This document shows, one piece after another, positions 9,765 to 19,655 of a stretch of DNA of 64,000 bases. Each line of letters opens with the position of its first letter. Positions within the stretch are counted from its first letter, which is position 1. The notes below the pieces were generated by a model. The model did not search any database. It was not told the origin of the DNA and saw only the letters and a list, made by a program, of their open reading frames with translations. The translations under genes were made by a program, and so were the position numbers. The DNA comes from Mycobacterium sp. NBC_00419 (GTDB lineage Bacteria; Actinomycetota; Actinomycetes; Mycobacteriales; Mycobacteriaceae), in the NCBI RefSeq assembly GCF_036023875.1, contig NZ_CP107931.1, forward strand, positions 992,001 through 1,056,000, given 5' to 3'.

Positions 9765-10583
9765 CTAACGGCCGGGATCGGGCGAGAGCTGGACGATACG
9801 CTCTGCTCGCCGCAGCACCGGGGCATCTACCATTATGCCCTCGTACTGGAACACACCGCGCTCATCGCGCGCCGCCTCCAATACGTGTCGCGCCCAACGT
9901 ACTTGCTCGGCGGTGGGATGGTAGGCCTTCCGTATCTCGGCAATCTGGCTAGGGTGGATCGCCACCTTCGCATCGAATCCGACGGCGACGGCGTCATCGG
10001 CCTCGCCGCGCAGCCCGTCGAGGTTCTTGATGTCGAGGAACACCGAGTCCAGCGCGAGCTTTCCGTAGGCCTTGGCGGCCAGCAGGCTCTGCGAGCGCAC
10101 GTGGCGGGCCACCTCGCGATAGCTGCCGTCCGGGTAGCGGTTGTCGGTGCCGCCGAGGACCGCGAACAAGTCCTCGGCGCCCCACATCACCGCGTAAGCG
10201 TTGTCGACCCGGGCGGTCTCGGTGACTACGAGTGCACCGAGTGGCGTCTCGACGAGGATCACCACGTCAAGCGGGGCCAGCGCGGCGACCTGCTCGGCCG
10301 ATTCGGTTTTGGCCAGCATCACGGTGGTGTACGGGGTTCGGGCTAGGGCCTCGAGGTCTCGCGCATGATCGGCTGTCGTCGACGGGTTGATGCGCACGAC
10401 GGTGCGACCCGGGTCCAGCAGGGTGGTCACCAGCGCCTCACGCGCGGCCTCACGGTCCTTGGCCGCGACCCCGTCCTCAAGATCAAGAATGACGACATCG
10501 GCTGCAGCCAAGGCTTTTTCGAACCGTTCGGGGCGATCGGCGGGACAGAACAGCCAGGCCGGCCCGGGTTCGGTGAGCGCCAT
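9765..10583 (-). CDS. citE: CitE-like beta-hydroxyacyl-CoA lyase
   Basis: The 272-residue product belongs to the HpcH/HpaI-CitE TIM-barrel family. Key motifs are LFCPADRPERFEKA (N-terminus), VILDLEDGVA (metal/CoA region), VVRINP, VILVETPLGAL (metal-binding Glu), WGAEDL and KVAIHPSQIAEI. It lacks citrate-lyase alpha and gamma partners, as expected for the stand-alone mycobacterial protein. The M. tuberculosis counterpart Rv2498c is reported as a beta-hydroxyacyl-CoA lyase acting in leucine catabolism and itaconate breakdown, which fits the neighbours. Its start codon overlaps the MaoC stop by one base (TGATG). Confidence 0.9.
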   Translation of the reverse strand: MALTEPGPAWLFCPADRPERFEKALAAADVVILDLEDGVAAKDREAAREALVTTLLDPGRTVVRINPSTTADHARDLEALARTPYTTVMLAKTESAEQVAALAPLDVVILVETPLGALVVTETARVDNAYAVMWGAEDLFAVLGGTDNRYPDGSYREVARHVRSQSLLAAKAYGKLALDSVFLDIKNLDGLRGEADDAVAVGFDAKVAIHPSQIAEIRKAYHPTAEQVRWARHVLEAARDERGVFQYEGIMVDAPVLRRAERIVQLSPDPGR

Positions 10584-11062
10584 CAGGCGGGCCTCTTACG
10601 GACCATCGTCTTGCGGGCAGCCGTCGCGACAACGTCGCCGTGCTGGTTGCGCCCGGTGTGCGCGAAGGTCACGATGCCTTCGCCGGGGCGGCTTTTGGAC
10701 TCTCGCTTGTCGGTGATGATGGTCTCCGCGTAGAGGGTGTCGCCGTGGAACAGCGGCTTGGGAAAGGCGATCTCGCTGAACCCGAGGTTGCCGACGATGG
10801 TGCCCTGCGTCAGCTGCGCCACCGACAGGCCGACGAGGGTCGAGAGCGTGAACATCGAATTGACCAGTCGCTGATGGAACGGCGGCAGCGCATCGGAGAA
10901 TGCGGCGTCCAGATGCAACGCCTGGGTGTTCATCGTCAGCGTGGTGAACAGCACGTTGTCGGCCTCGGTGATGGTGCGACCGGGGCGATGCAGGTAGCGC
11001 ACGCCGAGTTCGAATTCCTCGAACCACAGCCCGCGCTGTTCGACGATCCTCTCCTCGGTCAT
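10583..11062 (-). CDS. MaoC-family (R)-specific enoyl-CoA hydratase, Rv2499c-like
   Basis: This 159-residue single-hotdog protein reads WFEEFELGVRYLHRPGRTITEADN, then TLTMNTQALHLD and FTLSTLVGLSVAQLT. It is a MaoC dehydratase-like fold in which the usual catalytic Asp/His pair is represented around NTQALHLD. The product of the neighbouring carboxylase, an alpha,beta-unsaturated CoA ester, is its plausible substrate, yielding the hydroxyacyl-CoA cleaved by CitE. It overlaps fadE19 by 4 nt (ATGA) and citE by 1 nt. Confidence 0.85.
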   Translation of the reverse strand: MTEERIVEQRGLWFEEFELGVRYLHRPGRTITEADNVLFTTLTMNTQALHLDAAFSDALPPFHQRLVNSMFTLSTLVGLSVAQLTQGTIVGNLGFSEIAFPKPLFHGDTLYAETIITDKRESKSRPGEGIVTFAHTGRNQHGDVVATAARKTMVRKRPA

Positions 11063-12222
11063 GACACACCCAGTTCCCGGGCGATCAGCATGAGCTGGAC
11101 TTCGGTTGTGCCTTCGCCGATTTCGAGGATCTTGCTGTCGCGGTAGTGGCGGGCGACGGGATACTCGTTCATGAAGCCGTAGCCGCCATGGATCTGGGTG
11201 GCGTCGCGCGCGTTGTCCATCGCGGCCTCACTGGCGACGAGTTTGGCGATGGCGGCTTCCTTCTTGAACGGCTTGCCCGCGAGCATCAGCGCGGCGGCGT
11301 CGTAGTAGGCGGTGCGGGCGACGTGGGCGCGCGCCTCCATCCGGGCGATCTTGAATTCGATGGCCTGGTAGCGCCCAATCGGCTGGCCGAAGGCCGAGCG
11401 TTCCTTGGCGTACTTGACGCTTTCGTCGACGCATCCCTGCGCCGCACCCGTCGATAGCGCGGCGATCGCGATCCGGCCCTCGTCGAGGATGCGCAGGAAG
11501 TTGGCATAGCCGCGGCCGCGTTCACCGAGCAGGTTCTCTTCGGGCACCCGGACGTCCTGGAAGGTCAGCGGATGGGTGTCCGAGGCATTCCAGCCGACCT
11601 TGTCGTAGGCCGGTTCGGCGGTGAATCCCGCAGTGGGAACCGGAACCAGGATCGAGGAGATCTCGCGGCGATCACCGACGGTTCCGGTGACCGCGGTGAC
11701 GGTGACCAGCTTGGTGATGTCGGTGCCCGAGTTGGTGATGAACTGCTTGGAGCCATTAATAACCCAGGTTGACCCATCCAACCGGGCGGTGGTCTTGGTG
11801 GCACCGGCATCGGTGCCGCCACCGGCCTCGGTGAGCCCGAATGCACCCAGCGACTGCCCGCTGGTCAACTGCGGCAACCATTCCCGCTTCTGCGCCTCGG
11901 TGCCGAACCGGTAGACCGGCATCGCGCCGAGCGACACCCCGGCCTCCAGGGTGATGGCCACGCTCTGATCGACCTTGCCGAGTTCCTCCAGGGCGAGGCA
12001 CAGGGCGAAGTAGTCGCCGCCCATGCCGCCGTACTCTTCGGGGAACGGCAGGCCGAACAGGCCCATGTCGGCCATCCCGGCGACGACCTCGTAGGGGAAG
12101 GAATGTTCGGCGTCGTGTTTGGCCGCCACCGGGGCGACGACATTGCGCGCGAAGTCACGCACCGTCTTGGCCAGTTGCTGATACTCGTCGGGAAGCGTTC
12201 CCGTGGACAGGAAGTCACTCAT
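11059..12222 (-). CDS. fadE19: Acyl-CoA dehydrogenase, FadE19-like (isovaleryl/branched acyl-CoA)
   Basis: The product is 387 residues, typical of short/branched-chain acyl-CoA dehydrogenases. It has [20 protein letters not shown] (FAD/substrate loop), [14 protein letters not shown], the C-terminal [20 protein letters not shown] and [21 protein letters not shown] (FAD-binding signature). The catalytic base is probably the Glu in [11 protein letters not shown] or GEGTTEV, depending on subfamily. In this operon it would oxidise isovaleryl-CoA to 3-methylcrotonyl-CoA, the substrate of AccA1-AccD1. Its start overlaps the accA1 end by 8 nt. Confidence 0.9.
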   Translation of the reverse strand: MSDFLSTGTLPDEYQQLAKTVRDFARNVVAPVAAKHDAEHSFPYEVVAGMADMGLFGLPFPEEYGGMGGDYFALCLALEELGKVDQSVAITLEAGVSLGAMPVYRFGTEAQKREWLPQLTSGQSLGAFGLTEAGGGTDAGATKTTARLDGSTWVINGSKQFITNSGTDITKLVTVTAVTGTVGDRREISSILVPVPTAGFTAEPAYDKVGWNASDTHPLTFQDVRVPEENLLGERGRGYANFLRILDEGRIAIAALSTGAAQGCVDESVKYAKERSAFGQPIGRYQAIEFKIARMEARAHVARTAYYDAAALMLAGKPFKKEAAIAKLVASEAAMDNARDATQIHGGYGFMNEYPVARHYRDSKILEIGEGTTEVQLMLIARELGVS

Positions 12223-14203
12223 CGGACGTGGCTTTCTCTTGTGTGGTGGCTGTGATCGTGGCGAGCAGCTGACCCACCTTCACCTGGTCGCCGACGGCGA
12301 CCAGAAGTCCTACGACGCCGTCGACCGGGGCCGTCAGCGAATGCTCCATCTTCATCGCTTCGACGGCGACCACGACCGTCCCCGCGGTCACGGTGTCTCC
12401 ATCGGAGACGTTCACGGCGACAACGGAACCGGGCATGGGGCTGAGCAGCTCGGCATCCCCGCTGTGGGCATCGTCGGCACGAACCGGCGCTTCGCGAATC
12501 TCCTCGAGCATGACGGTCCGGCCCGCACCGGCAAGCCAGATCTGCTGGCCGTCGACGGCGACGGTGTAGGTGGCACGCAGACCGTCGATGGTCACCGTGA
12601 GCCCATCGCCGTGCAGTTCGGCTGCCAGTGTGACGCTTTCGCCGCTCTCGACGCGGGCGGTGGCGGCCGTGGGGCTGCCGGTGATGTGCACGTGTTCGGT
12701 GCGCGCGCCGCAGCGCAACCGGATGCTGGTGGGTGCCGGCTCCCCCAGGCGCCAGCCGGTCGGCACGTCCCAGAGGTCAGCCCCGGCATCGGACCACAGC
12801 CGCAACCACCGATACGCGGCCGCCGCGATGAGGATTTCGTCGCCAGCCGGTTGCACGGTGAACGTCAGCCGATCGATCAGCCCGGTGTCGAGCCGGCCCG
12901 CGGCCACGTCGTCGTCGGCCAGCAGGAATCGCAGAAACTCGACGTTGGTGCCCACGCCCAGCACCGCGGTTTCCGATAGGGCCTGATCCAGGGTGTGCAG
13001 CGCGGTCGAGCGGTCAGCGCCGTACGCGATCACTTTGGACAGCATCGGGTCGTAGTCGCTGCCGATCGTCATGCCCGGCGCCAGGCCCGAATCCACCCGC
13101 ACGTGTACGCCGGAAGCTTCCCGCAACCCCAGCACCGGCCCGCCGGTCGGCAGGAAGCCGGCAGCGGGATCCTCGGCGTACACCCGGGCCTCGATGGCGT
13201 GGCCGGTCATGGTGATGTCGGCCTGGCGGGCGGGCAGCTTCTGCCCCGCTGCGATGCGGACCTGCCACTCGACCAGATCCCAACCGGTGACGAGTTCAGT
13301 CACCGGATGCTCGACCTGCAGCCGGGTGTTCATCTCCAGGAAGAAGAACTCGTCGGGCCGGTCAGCGGAGACAATGAACTCGACAGTGCCGGCGCCGCGG
13401 TAGTCGACGCTTCGGGCGGTGTCGCAGGCCGCGGCGCCGATGCGTGCACGGGTGGCCTCGTCCAGCAGTGGCGAGGGGGCTTCCTCGATGACCTTCTGGT
13501 GGCGGCGCTGCAGGCTGCACTCCCGTTCACCGAAGTGCAGCACGGTGCCGAAGTTGTCGGCGAGCACCTGAACCTCGATGTGCCTGGGCCGCAACACGAA
13601 TCGTTCGAGGAACAGGGTGTCGTCGCCGAATGCCGCGGCCGACTCGCGGCGGGAGCCAACCAGCGCGGCGGGCAGGTCGGCGGGATCGTCGACGCGGCGC
13701 ATCCCCTTGCCGCCGCCGCCCGCGGACGGTTTGACCAGGATCGGAAACCCGATGTCCTGCGCAGCGGCGATGAGGTCGGCATCGGTGAGTCCGGGCCGGG
13801 CGATCCCGGGCACCACCGGCACCCCGAACGCCGACACCGCCGCCTTGGACGCGATCTTGTCGCCCATGGTGCCGATGGCGCCGCTGGGCGGCCCGATGAA
13901 CGTGAGGCCCGCGCGTTCCAGCGCGGCAGCGAAATCGGAATTCTCCGAGAGGAAGCCGTAGCCGGGGTGGACGGCCTGGGCGCCGGTTCGCAGCGCGGCA
14001 CCGATCACCGCGTCGATGTCCAGATAGCTCTGCCGGGCCGGCGGCGGACCGATGCGGACGGCGATGTCAGCCTCGGCGACATGGCGCGCGCCCGCGTCGG
14101 CGTCGCTGTAGACCGCAACCGATTCGATGCCGATGGCCCGCAGGGTGCGCATGACCCGCACGGCGATCTCGCCCCTATTGGCGACAAGGACTCTGGTAAA
14201 CAT
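12215..14203 (-). CDS. accA1: Acyl-CoA carboxylase alpha subunit (biotin carboxylase + BCCP), AccA1
   Basis: The 662-residue product starts [14 protein letters not shown]. The order is biotin carboxylase N-domain, ATP-grasp ([50 protein letters not shown]), C-domain ([17 protein letters not shown]), linker and C-terminal biotinyl domain with the acceptor lysine in [10 protein letters not shown]. It pairs with AccD1. The M. tuberculosis AccA1-AccD1 complex is known as 3-methylcrotonyl-CoA carboxylase in leucine breakdown. A GTG two codons upstream (14209) overlaps the accD1 stop by 4 nt and could be the true coupled start; I favour ATG 14203, which matches the family N-terminus. Confidence 0.93.
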   Translation of the reverse strand: MFTRVLVANRGEIAVRVMRTLRAIGIESVAVYSDADAGARHVAEADIAVRIGPPPARQSYLDIDAVIGAALRTGAQAVHPGYGFLSENSDFAAALERAGLTFIGPPSGAIGTMGDKIASKAAVSAFGVPVVPGIARPGLTDADLIAAAQDIGFPILVKPSAGGGGKGMRRVDDPADLPAALVGSRRESAAAFGDDTLFLERFVLRPRHIEVQVLADNFGTVLHFGERECSLQRRHQKVIEEAPSPLLDEATRARIGAAACDTARSVDYRGAGTVEFIVSADRPDEFFFLEMNTRLQVEHPVTELVTGWDLVEWQVRIAAGQKLPARQADITMTGHAIEARVYAEDPAAGFLPTGGPVLGLREASGVHVRVDSGLAPGMTIGSDYDPMLSKVIAYGADRSTALHTLDQALSETAVLGVGTNVEFLRFLLADDDVAAGRLDTGLIDRLTFTVQPAGDEILIAAAAYRWLRLWSDAGADLWDVPTGWRLGEPAPTSIRLRCGARTEHVHITGSPTAATARVESGESVTLAAELHGDGLTVTIDGLRATYTVAVDGQQIWLAGAGRTVMLEEIREAPVRADDAHSGDAELLSPMPGSVVAVNVSDGDTVTAGTVVVAVEAMKMEHSLTAPVDGVVGLLVAVGDQVKVGQLLATITATTQEKATSDE

Positions 14204-14205
14204 CG

Positions 14206-15756
14206 TCACATCCTGAAGACGCCGTAGGACACCGGTTCGACGGGAGCGTTGGCGGTGACCGAAAGCGCCAGCCCCAGAACAGTTCTGGTGTCAGCCGGAT
14301 CGATCACACCGTCGTCCCACAATCGGGCGGTCGAATAGTACGGATTGCCCTGGTGCTCGTACTGGTCGCGGATCGGAGCCTTGAAGGCCTCTTCCTCCTC
14401 AGGCGTCATCTCACCGCGGACGGTGGCCAGCACCGAGGCTGCCTGCTCGCCGCCCATCACCGAGATGCGGGCGTTCGGCCACATCCACAGGAACCGTGGC
14501 GAATACGCGCGCCCGCACATCGAGTAGTTGCCGGCGCCATAGGAGCCGCCGATGACTACGGTGAGCTTGGGTACCCGCGCGCACGCGACCGCGGTGACCA
14601 TTTTGGCGCCGTGCTTGGCGATGCCGCCGGCCTCGTAGTCGCGGCCGACCATGAAGCCGGTGATGTTCTGCAGGAATACCAGCGGGACCATCCGTTTGTC
14701 GCACAGTTCGATGAAATGTGCTCCCTTGACGGCGGATTCACCGAACAGCACGCCGTTGTTGGCGACGATACCCACCGGGTGGCCGTGGATGCGGGCGAAA
14801 CCGGTCACCAGCGTGGTGCCGTACTCGGCCTTGAACTCGCTGAACTCGCCGCCGTCGACAATGCGAGTGATGACCTCACGCACGTCGTAGGGCACCCGGG
14901 CATCGACCGGCACGACGTCGTAGAGCTCGTGTTGGTCGGTGATGGGCTCAACGGTCGGACGGACCTCCCACGGTCGCTGCTCGCGTGGGCCCAATGTGTC
15001 GACGATGCGACGCACGATGCGCAGTGCGTCGCGGTCATCGTTGGCGAGATGGTCGGTGACGCCGGAGGTCTTGGAGTGCAGGTCGCCGCCGCCGAGCTCT
15101 TCGGCCGTCACCACCTCGCCGGTCGCGGCCTTCACCAGCGGTGGGCCGCCGAGGAAGATCGTGCCTTGGTTGCGCACGATGACGGCCTCGTCGCTCATCG
15201 CCGGAACGTAGGCGCCGCCGGCCGTGCACGATCCCAGCACCGCGGCGATCTGGGCGATGCCCGCGGCGCTCATGGTGGCCTGGTTGAAGAAGATGCGCCC
15301 GAAGTGGTCGCGGTCGGGGAACACCTCGTCCTGCCGCGGCAGGAACGCTCCGCCGGAGTCCACCAGGTAGATGCAGGGAAGCCGGTTCTGCCATGCGATT
15401 TCCTGGGCGCGCAGGTGCTTCTTGACCGTCACCGGGTAGTAGGTGCCGCCTTTGACCGTCGCGTCGTTGGCGACGATCATGCATTCGCGCCCGGCGACCC
15501 GGCCGATGCCGGTGATGATCCCGGCGCCCGGACATTCGTCGTCGTACATGCCGTCGGCGGCCAGCGGCGCAATCTCCAGCAGCGAGCTACCTGCGTCGAG
15601 CAGGCCGTCGACCCGGTCGCGCGGGAGCAGCTTTCCGCGGGACACATGGCGTTCGCGAGCCCGCTCAGATCCACCGAGCGCGGCAGCGGCCAGCTTGGCG
15701 CGCAGCTGCCCGACGAGTTGCGTGTGCGCCTCGCGGTTGGCGGCCGGTGAAGTCAT
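14206..15756 (-). CDS. accD1: Acyl-CoA carboxylase beta subunit (carboxyltransferase), AccD1
   Basis: The product is 516 residues with paired carboxyltransferase domains. The N-domain contains [18 protein letters not shown] and [20 protein letters not shown]. The C-domain contains [20 protein letters not shown] and [16 protein letters not shown]. This pattern belongs to methylcrotonyl-CoA carboxylase-type beta subunits. It is the first gene of an eight-gene minus-strand operon. The 94-bp gap to the divergent TetR gene contains a palindromic operator pair (15780-15820), so the operon is probably repressed by that TetR protein. The scoA, scoB and fadD35 genes that I recall lying between accD1 and tetR in M. 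tuberculosis are absent. Confidence 0.93.
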   Translation of the reverse strand: MTSPAANREAHTQLVGQLRAKLAAAALGGSERARERHVSRGKLLPRDRVDGLLDAGSSLLEIAPLAADGMYDDECPGAGIITGIGRVAGRECMIVANDATVKGGTYYPVTVKKHLRAQEIAWQNRLPCIYLVDSGGAFLPRQDEVFPDRDHFGRIFFNQATMSAAGIAQIAAVLGSCTAGGAYVPAMSDEAVIVRNQGTIFLGGPPLVKAATGEVVTAEELGGGDLHSKTSGVTDHLANDDRDALRIVRRIVDTLGPREQRPWEVRPTVEPITDQHELYDVVPVDARVPYDVREVITRIVDGGEFSEFKAEYGTTLVTGFARIHGHPVGIVANNGVLFGESAVKGAHFIELCDKRMVPLVFLQNITGFMVGRDYEAGGIAKHGAKMVTAVACARVPKLTVVIGGSYGAGNYSMCGRAYSPRFLWMWPNARISVMGGEQAASVLATVRGEMTPEEEEAFKAPIRDQYEHQGNPYYSTARLWDDGVIDPADTRTVLGLALSVTANAPVEPVSYGVFRM

Positions 15757-15779
15757 CGTCGAAGTCCCGTCGCAATTGA

Positions 15780-15820
15780 GTTAATGACGACTAACTCGTG
15801 TTAGGTTAGTGAAGATTAAC
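15780..15820. promoter_or_regulatory. Two-site palindromic operator between accD1 and tetR
   Basis: Two 16-bp sites at 15780-15795 and 15805-15820 agree at 13 of 16 positions (consensus GTTAnTGAnGAnTAAC). Each is itself roughly palindromic, and the pair is symmetric about 15800. Centre spacing is 25 bp. The position in the divergent promoter region, and the presence of a TetR gene on one side, suggest autoregulation and control of the leucine operon. Confidence 0.7.
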
Positions 15821-15850
15821 CGAAACGTCCAGACGTGTCCCGGAGGGTCC

Positions 15851-16489
15851 ATGCCCGAGGCGCCAACCCGCCGCAGCAGGCAGAAGTCGGATCGACGCTC
15901 GGCCCTGCTGGCGGCCGCGGAACGGCTGATGGCCGAGAAGGGCTTCCTGGCCGTGCGGCTCGAGGACATCGGCTCGGCCGCCGGGGTCAGTGGCCCCGCG
16001 ATCTACCGGCACTTCCCCAACAAGGAGGCGCTTCTGGTCGAGTTGCTGGTGGGCATCAGCACCCGGCTGCTGGCCGGTGCGCAAGCCGTGGTGGCCGCCG
16101 CCGATACCGCGGCGGGGGCGTTGGAGGGTCTGATCGAATTCCATCTCGACTTCGCGTTGGGCGAGTCGGATCTGATCCGAATCCAGGACCGCGATATGGC
16201 CAACCTGCCTGCGGCGGCGCAGCGACAGGTGCGCCGGGCCCAGCGCAGCTACGTCGAAGTCTGGGTGTCGGTGCTGCACGAACTCGACCCGGCGCTCGAC
16301 GAATCCGAGGCGCGCCTGATGGCGCATGCGGTGTTCGGCCTGCTCAACTCGACCCCACACAGCATGAAGCCCCTGGCGGCCAAGGCGGCCGACCCGGGGC
16401 GTTCACGCGATGTCCTGCGGGCGATGACGGTCGCCGCGTTGTCGACGACCGGCGACCGTCAGCGCCGCGCAGTAGGTCAATACCAGTAG
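15851..16489 (+). CDS. TetR-family regulator of the acc/bkd operon (Rv2506-like)
   Basis: The 212-residue product starts MPEAPTRRSRQKSDRR at an ATG preceded by GGAGG (15842-15846). An in-frame start 42 nt upstream lies inside the operator and is less likely. The N-terminal HTH is clear: LLAAAERLMAEKGFLAVRLE then GSAAGVSGPAIYRHFPNKEA. The C-terminal ~150 residues form the variable ligand/dimer domain. It is divergent from accD1 and probably binds the double palindrome at 15780-15820. The ligand may be a branched acyl-CoA or CoA intermediate of the pathway (inference). Confidence 0.9.
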   Translation: MPEAPTRRSRQKSDRRSALLAAAERLMAEKGFLAVRLEDIGSAAGVSGPAIYRHFPNKEALLVELLVGISTRLLAGAQAVVAAADTAAGALEGLIEFHLDFALGESDLIRIQDRDMANLPAAAQRQVRRAQRSYVEVWVSVLHELDPALDESEARLMAHAVFGLLNSTPHSMKPLAAKAADPGRSRDVLRAMTVAALSTTGDRQRRAVGQYQ

Positions 16490-16632
16490 CGGCGACCCGC
16501 AACCGGCCGGCCGACGGCACCCAACACCCACAGCACCGCTCCGACGACGAGCAGGATGATGCCGATGGTCCACAGAATCTGGATCTTCAGCACGAAGCCC
16601 AGGATGAGCAGAATCGCTCCGAACACAATCAT
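16477..16632 (-). CDS. Small two-helix membrane protein, DUF6131-like
   Basis: This 51-residue protein starts MIVFGAILLILGFVLK after a GGAGG-like ribosome site. Two hydrophobic segments (about 3-18 and 22-41) are followed by a short tail GRPVAGRRYWY. It matches the small DUF6131-type proteins common in actinobacteria, whose function is unknown. Its 3' end overlaps the convergent tetR end by 13 nt. Confidence 0.8.
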   Translation of the reverse strand: MIVFGAILLILGFVLKIQILWTIGIILLVVGAVLWVLGAVGRPVAGRRYWY

Positions 16633-16674
16633 TGTTTCCTCCAAAACGTTGCTTGCTGAACTTCTTTCGCCCTA

Positions 16675-16884
16675 CTACTGGCTGGGTTGCGGCAGGTTGC
16701 AGTCCGACACTTTGGGATTGACGCCGCCGTAGTTCAACGGTCCGGCGACGACAGTCAAAGCGATGGACCCTGCCGTAGCGCAGTTGGCTTCGCTGTTCGA
16801 AAAGTAGCCGCGCTGCCAGGTAGCGAATACTCCGATCAACAGCCACACGATCACGATCACTCCCAGGATTCCGCGGCCTGGCAT
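16675..16884 (-). CDS. Small single-pass membrane/exported protein of unknown function
   Basis: The 69-residue product has an N-terminal hydrophobic helix (ILGVIVIVWLLIGVFATW, about residues 6-23). A polar external part follows with two cysteines (NCATAG and VSDCNLPQ) that could form a disulfide. The upstream sequence contains GGGAGGCTC 5-10 nt before the ATG. The function is not recognised. It lies 42 bp before the DUF6131-like gene in the same direction, so the two may be co-transcribed. Confidence 0.7.
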   Translation of the reverse strand: MPGRGILGVIVIVWLLIGVFATWQRGYFSNSEANCATAGSIALTVVAGPLNYGGVNPKVSDCNLPQPSQ

Positions 16885-16947
16885 GGTGAGCCTCCCTCGA
16901 TAGTCCGCACCACTTGGCGGACAGGGGTTTACCCGTCCGACAGTTCC

Positions 16948-18774
16948 CTAAACATTTGAGTGAAAAGCGCTCTTGAGCCAGTCGGCCACCGCACCTGCCA
17001 GGACGGTGTGGTTTTCCCGCCGGGTGATCTCGTGTCCGTCGTCGGCGAACAGCAGATACCGCACCTTTCGGCCGAGTCCGCGCAGCGCCTCGACGATCTG
17101 CTCGGACTCGGTGACCGGAACGTTGGTGTCATTGGCCCCGTGTACGACCAGCAACGGTGCCGTCAATGACTGCACTCTGCGCAGCGGGGACAGGGCTTCC
17201 AGAAGCGCGCGATCGGCGACCGGGTGCCCGTATTCCGCGTAGGACGCCGCCGCGATCCACGGTTCGGTATTGCGATAGAACGTGCTGAGGTCACTCATGC
17301 CGCAGATGCTGACTCCCGCAACGAACAGCGCGGGATGAAACGCCAATGCCGCCATCGTCAGATAGCCGCCGTAGGACCAACCGGCACAGGCGACGGCTTC
17401 GGCATGTTGTTGCGAGACAAGGTACTGGGCGCAGTCGGCGACATCGTCGATCGCGGCGAAGCGCTTCTCCCGGTCGTCGGCGTGGCAGAACTCCCGGCCG
17501 AAGCCACCGGAGCCCCGCACGTTCACAGCGAACACCGTCACGCCCTCGTCGAGCAGATGCGGGAAGATCTCGCTGTAGCCCGGCCGCGCCTGCCCCTCCG
17601 GTCCACCGTGCAGGTAGACGAGCGCCCCGATCCGGTTGACTTGCGGCGCCGGACAATACAGCCAGCCGGACAGCCGCCGGCCGTCGCGAGCAGTCAGTGT
17701 GTGCAGTGTCGGTGTGGCCGAGACCGGACCGCTGCTGGGTTTGCGGTCGATGCGCTCCCACTGGCGCGACCGGGGGTCGACGACTTCCACGGTGCGCGGC
17801 AGATCGGGCCCTTGGACCGTCATCGCGACCAGCGACCCGCCCGCGCTGATCGACAGTTCGCCGGCCACCATATTGGGTAACGGGATCGGTTCGGTCAGCG
17901 TGTTGTCGGCGTACTCGAGGACCTGTAACTCGCTGCAGCCGTTGATGTTCCACAACAGCGCCACCGTGGACAGGTCGTCGCTGACGACGAACTCGTCGAG
18001 ATCGTGCCCGGCCCGTTCGGCCACCACGTGGTAGGCGACGCCGTCTGGGGTGACGGTGACCTCGAGGAGGCGGGCGTGCCGGGCTCCGTTGTCGCTGCGG
18101 ATCAGCGCACGCACGTACTCGCCCGGCTGGTACAGGGTGGTCAGTTCCCCGTCGGGACCCGAGCGGAGGCGACGCGGCACATGGTCGTCGAGAATGACAC
18201 CCGACTCGGTGCTGGATCCGGGATCTGAAGGGAGTAAGGCAATTTCGGTCGTCCCGCGCAGCATGATGAACTCACGGTAGCCGCGTGGACCGACTCTGAT
18301 CAGCGCCGAGCCGGCCCATGCGTCGATCAACCTGCCACCCGAGCGGCGATCCAGGACGGTCACCGCACCGTCCGCCGGGTCGATCAGCGTGGACTGGCCC
18401 ACGCCGTCCTCCCCGGTGAGGATCGCGCAGACCCGGGTACCGTCCCAGGCGATCAACTCGGCGGTACCGGTATCCATCCGATCGATGCGGCGGGCCATCC
18501 GGTCGTCGGGGTCGGTGGTGACCACCCAGATCTGAGTACGGGTGCCCCCGTCGGGGGCCACCTGGCAGGCCAGCCAATGGCCGTCGGCGGAATGGATCAC
18601 CTTGGTCACCGGCCCGTCGACGGGCAGATCGACGTCCCGCGAGGCACTGGCATGCCTGCCGCGCAGGAACCGCTGGACCGCGCGCGGGTAGCCGCCGTCG
18701 TCGACCAGATGCGCGAAGGCGGTGGCATCGGGTGACACGGACGCGCCGTATGTCGCCCGAACGTCTCGCTCCAC
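16948..18774 (-). CDS. S9 family prolyl oligopeptidase-like serine hydrolase
   Basis: The 608-residue product begins at GTG 18774 after a GAGG site. The N-terminal ~370 residues have beta-propeller-type repeats (VIHSADGHWLACQVAPDGG; LIAWDGTRVCAILTGEDG). The C-terminal ~230 residues are the alpha/beta-hydrolase with the oxyanion stretch YLHGGPEGQ, the nucleophile elbow GWSYGGYLTM (Ser near 467), the acid in HGANDTNVPV and the His in ADDGHEITRREN near 580. All three catalytic residues are present. There is no signal peptide, so cytoplasmic peptidase or amidase activity is expected; the substrate is unknown. Confidence 0.9.
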   Translation of the reverse strand: MERDVRATYGASVSPDATAFAHLVDDGGYPRAVQRFLRGRHASASRDVDLPVDGPVTKVIHSADGHWLACQVAPDGGTRTQIWVVTTDPDDRMARRIDRMDTGTAELIAWDGTRVCAILTGEDGVGQSTLIDPADGAVTVLDRRSGGRLIDAWAGSALIRVGPRGYREFIMLRGTTEIALLPSDPGSSTESGVILDDHVPRRLRSGPDGELTTLYQPGEYVRALIRSDNGARHARLLEVTVTPDGVAYHVVAERAGHDLDEFVVSDDLSTVALLWNINGCSELQVLEYADNTLTEPIPLPNMVAGELSISAGGSLVAMTVQGPDLPRTVEVVDPRSRQWERIDRKPSSGPVSATPTLHTLTARDGRRLSGWLYCPAPQVNRIGALVYLHGGPEGQARPGYSEIFPHLLDEGVTVFAVNVRGSGGFGREFCHADDREKRFAAIDDVADCAQYLVSQQHAEAVACAGWSYGGYLTMAALAFHPALFVAGVSICGMSDLSTFYRNTEPWIAAASYAEYGHPVADRALLEALSPLRRVQSLTAPLLVVHGANDTNVPVTESEQIVEALRGLGRKVRYLLFADDGHEITRRENHTVLAGAVADWLKSAFHSNV

Positions 18775-18911
18775 GCCACCTCACTCGTCGCTGACCACGC
18801 AGTTACCCGGTACCACGTTCCACGCAGCCCACCAGTGGTAAACACGGTGCTGGACTTTCGGGGGAAACGAGGGGCTGCCGAGACTCGGTAGCCTGCAATC
18901 ATGAGGTGGCA

Positions 18912-19655
18912 ATGAACGATCCGCGCCGAACAGAGTGGTCCGACCCGACGCAGCAAGCGGGTAACGGATATCCGCCGAGCGGCGACCCCGCCTACGCGGG
19001 TCAGTACTACGGCTACGGGTCGGGATATGTCCCGCCGGCCACGCAACCCACCGAGCAGCTGCCAACCTATTGGCAGCCGGGTACCGGCTACCCGCCGGCG
19101 GACCCGCCGCCTCCCCCGCCACCGCCCAATTCGCCACGCTGGTTGTGGATCCTTGCCGGGGTGGCCGTGCTGCTGGTGGTCGGATTGGTCATCGCGCTGG
19201 TGATCGTCACCAGTTCGTCGAGGGAGTCCACGGTTGCGGTGCCGGTGCCCCCGGTGACCGGGACGAGCACCGCGCCGAACGCGACCAGCACGCCCCGCAT
19301 ACCGCTGCCCACCACGTCGCAGTCGACGCTGCCGACACCGAGTGTCGCGCCGACGGCACCGCTGCCCGGCGAGACCACCAGCCCGACCGGCACCGACACC
19401 GTCGTCTACAACGTCGACGGTGACGGCCGGGCGATCAACATCACCTACGTCGACACCGGCGGCGTCATGCAGACCGAGTTCAACGTGATGCTGCCGTGGA
19501 GCAAAGAGGTCAGCTTGTCCTCACCCGCGCGCGGGTCGGCCAGCGTCGCGGTGGTCAACGTCGGTCGTGACGTGACGTGCAGCGTGTCGGTCAACGGGGT
19601 TCAGGTGCGCCAGCGCTCCGGGCGGGGGCTGACCATCTGCACCGGTGCGGCCTAA
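18912..19655 (+). CDS. Proline-rich single-pass protein with MmpS-like C-terminal domain (Rv2507-like)
   Basis: The 247-residue product starts MNDPRRTEWSDP; GAGG at 18903-18906 supports ATG 18912 over GTG 18906. Residues 1-75 are cytoplasmic, rich in Pro/Tyr/Gly (YYGYGSGYVPP and a run of prolines). A transmembrane helix follows (WLWILAGVAVLLVVGLVIAL, about 78-100), then a Thr/Pro linker and a C-terminal beta domain (VVYNVDGDGRAINITYVDT, MLPWSKEVSL, DVTCSVSVNGV) of the MmpS type with two cysteines. No MmpL partner is adjacent. It converges with the MFS gene, overlapping by 4 nt. Confidence 0.85.
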   Translation: MNDPRRTEWSDPTQQAGNGYPPSGDPAYAGQYYGYGSGYVPPATQPTEQLPTYWQPGTGYPPADPPPPPPPPNSPRWLWILAGVAVLLVVGLVIALVIVTSSSRESTVAVPVPPVTGTSTAPNATSTPRIPLPTTSQSTLPTPSVAPTAPLPGETTSPTGTDTVVYNVDGDGRAINITYVDTGGVMQTEFNVMLPWSKEVSLSSPARGSASVAVVNVGRDVTCSVSVNGVQVRQRSGRGLTICTGAA

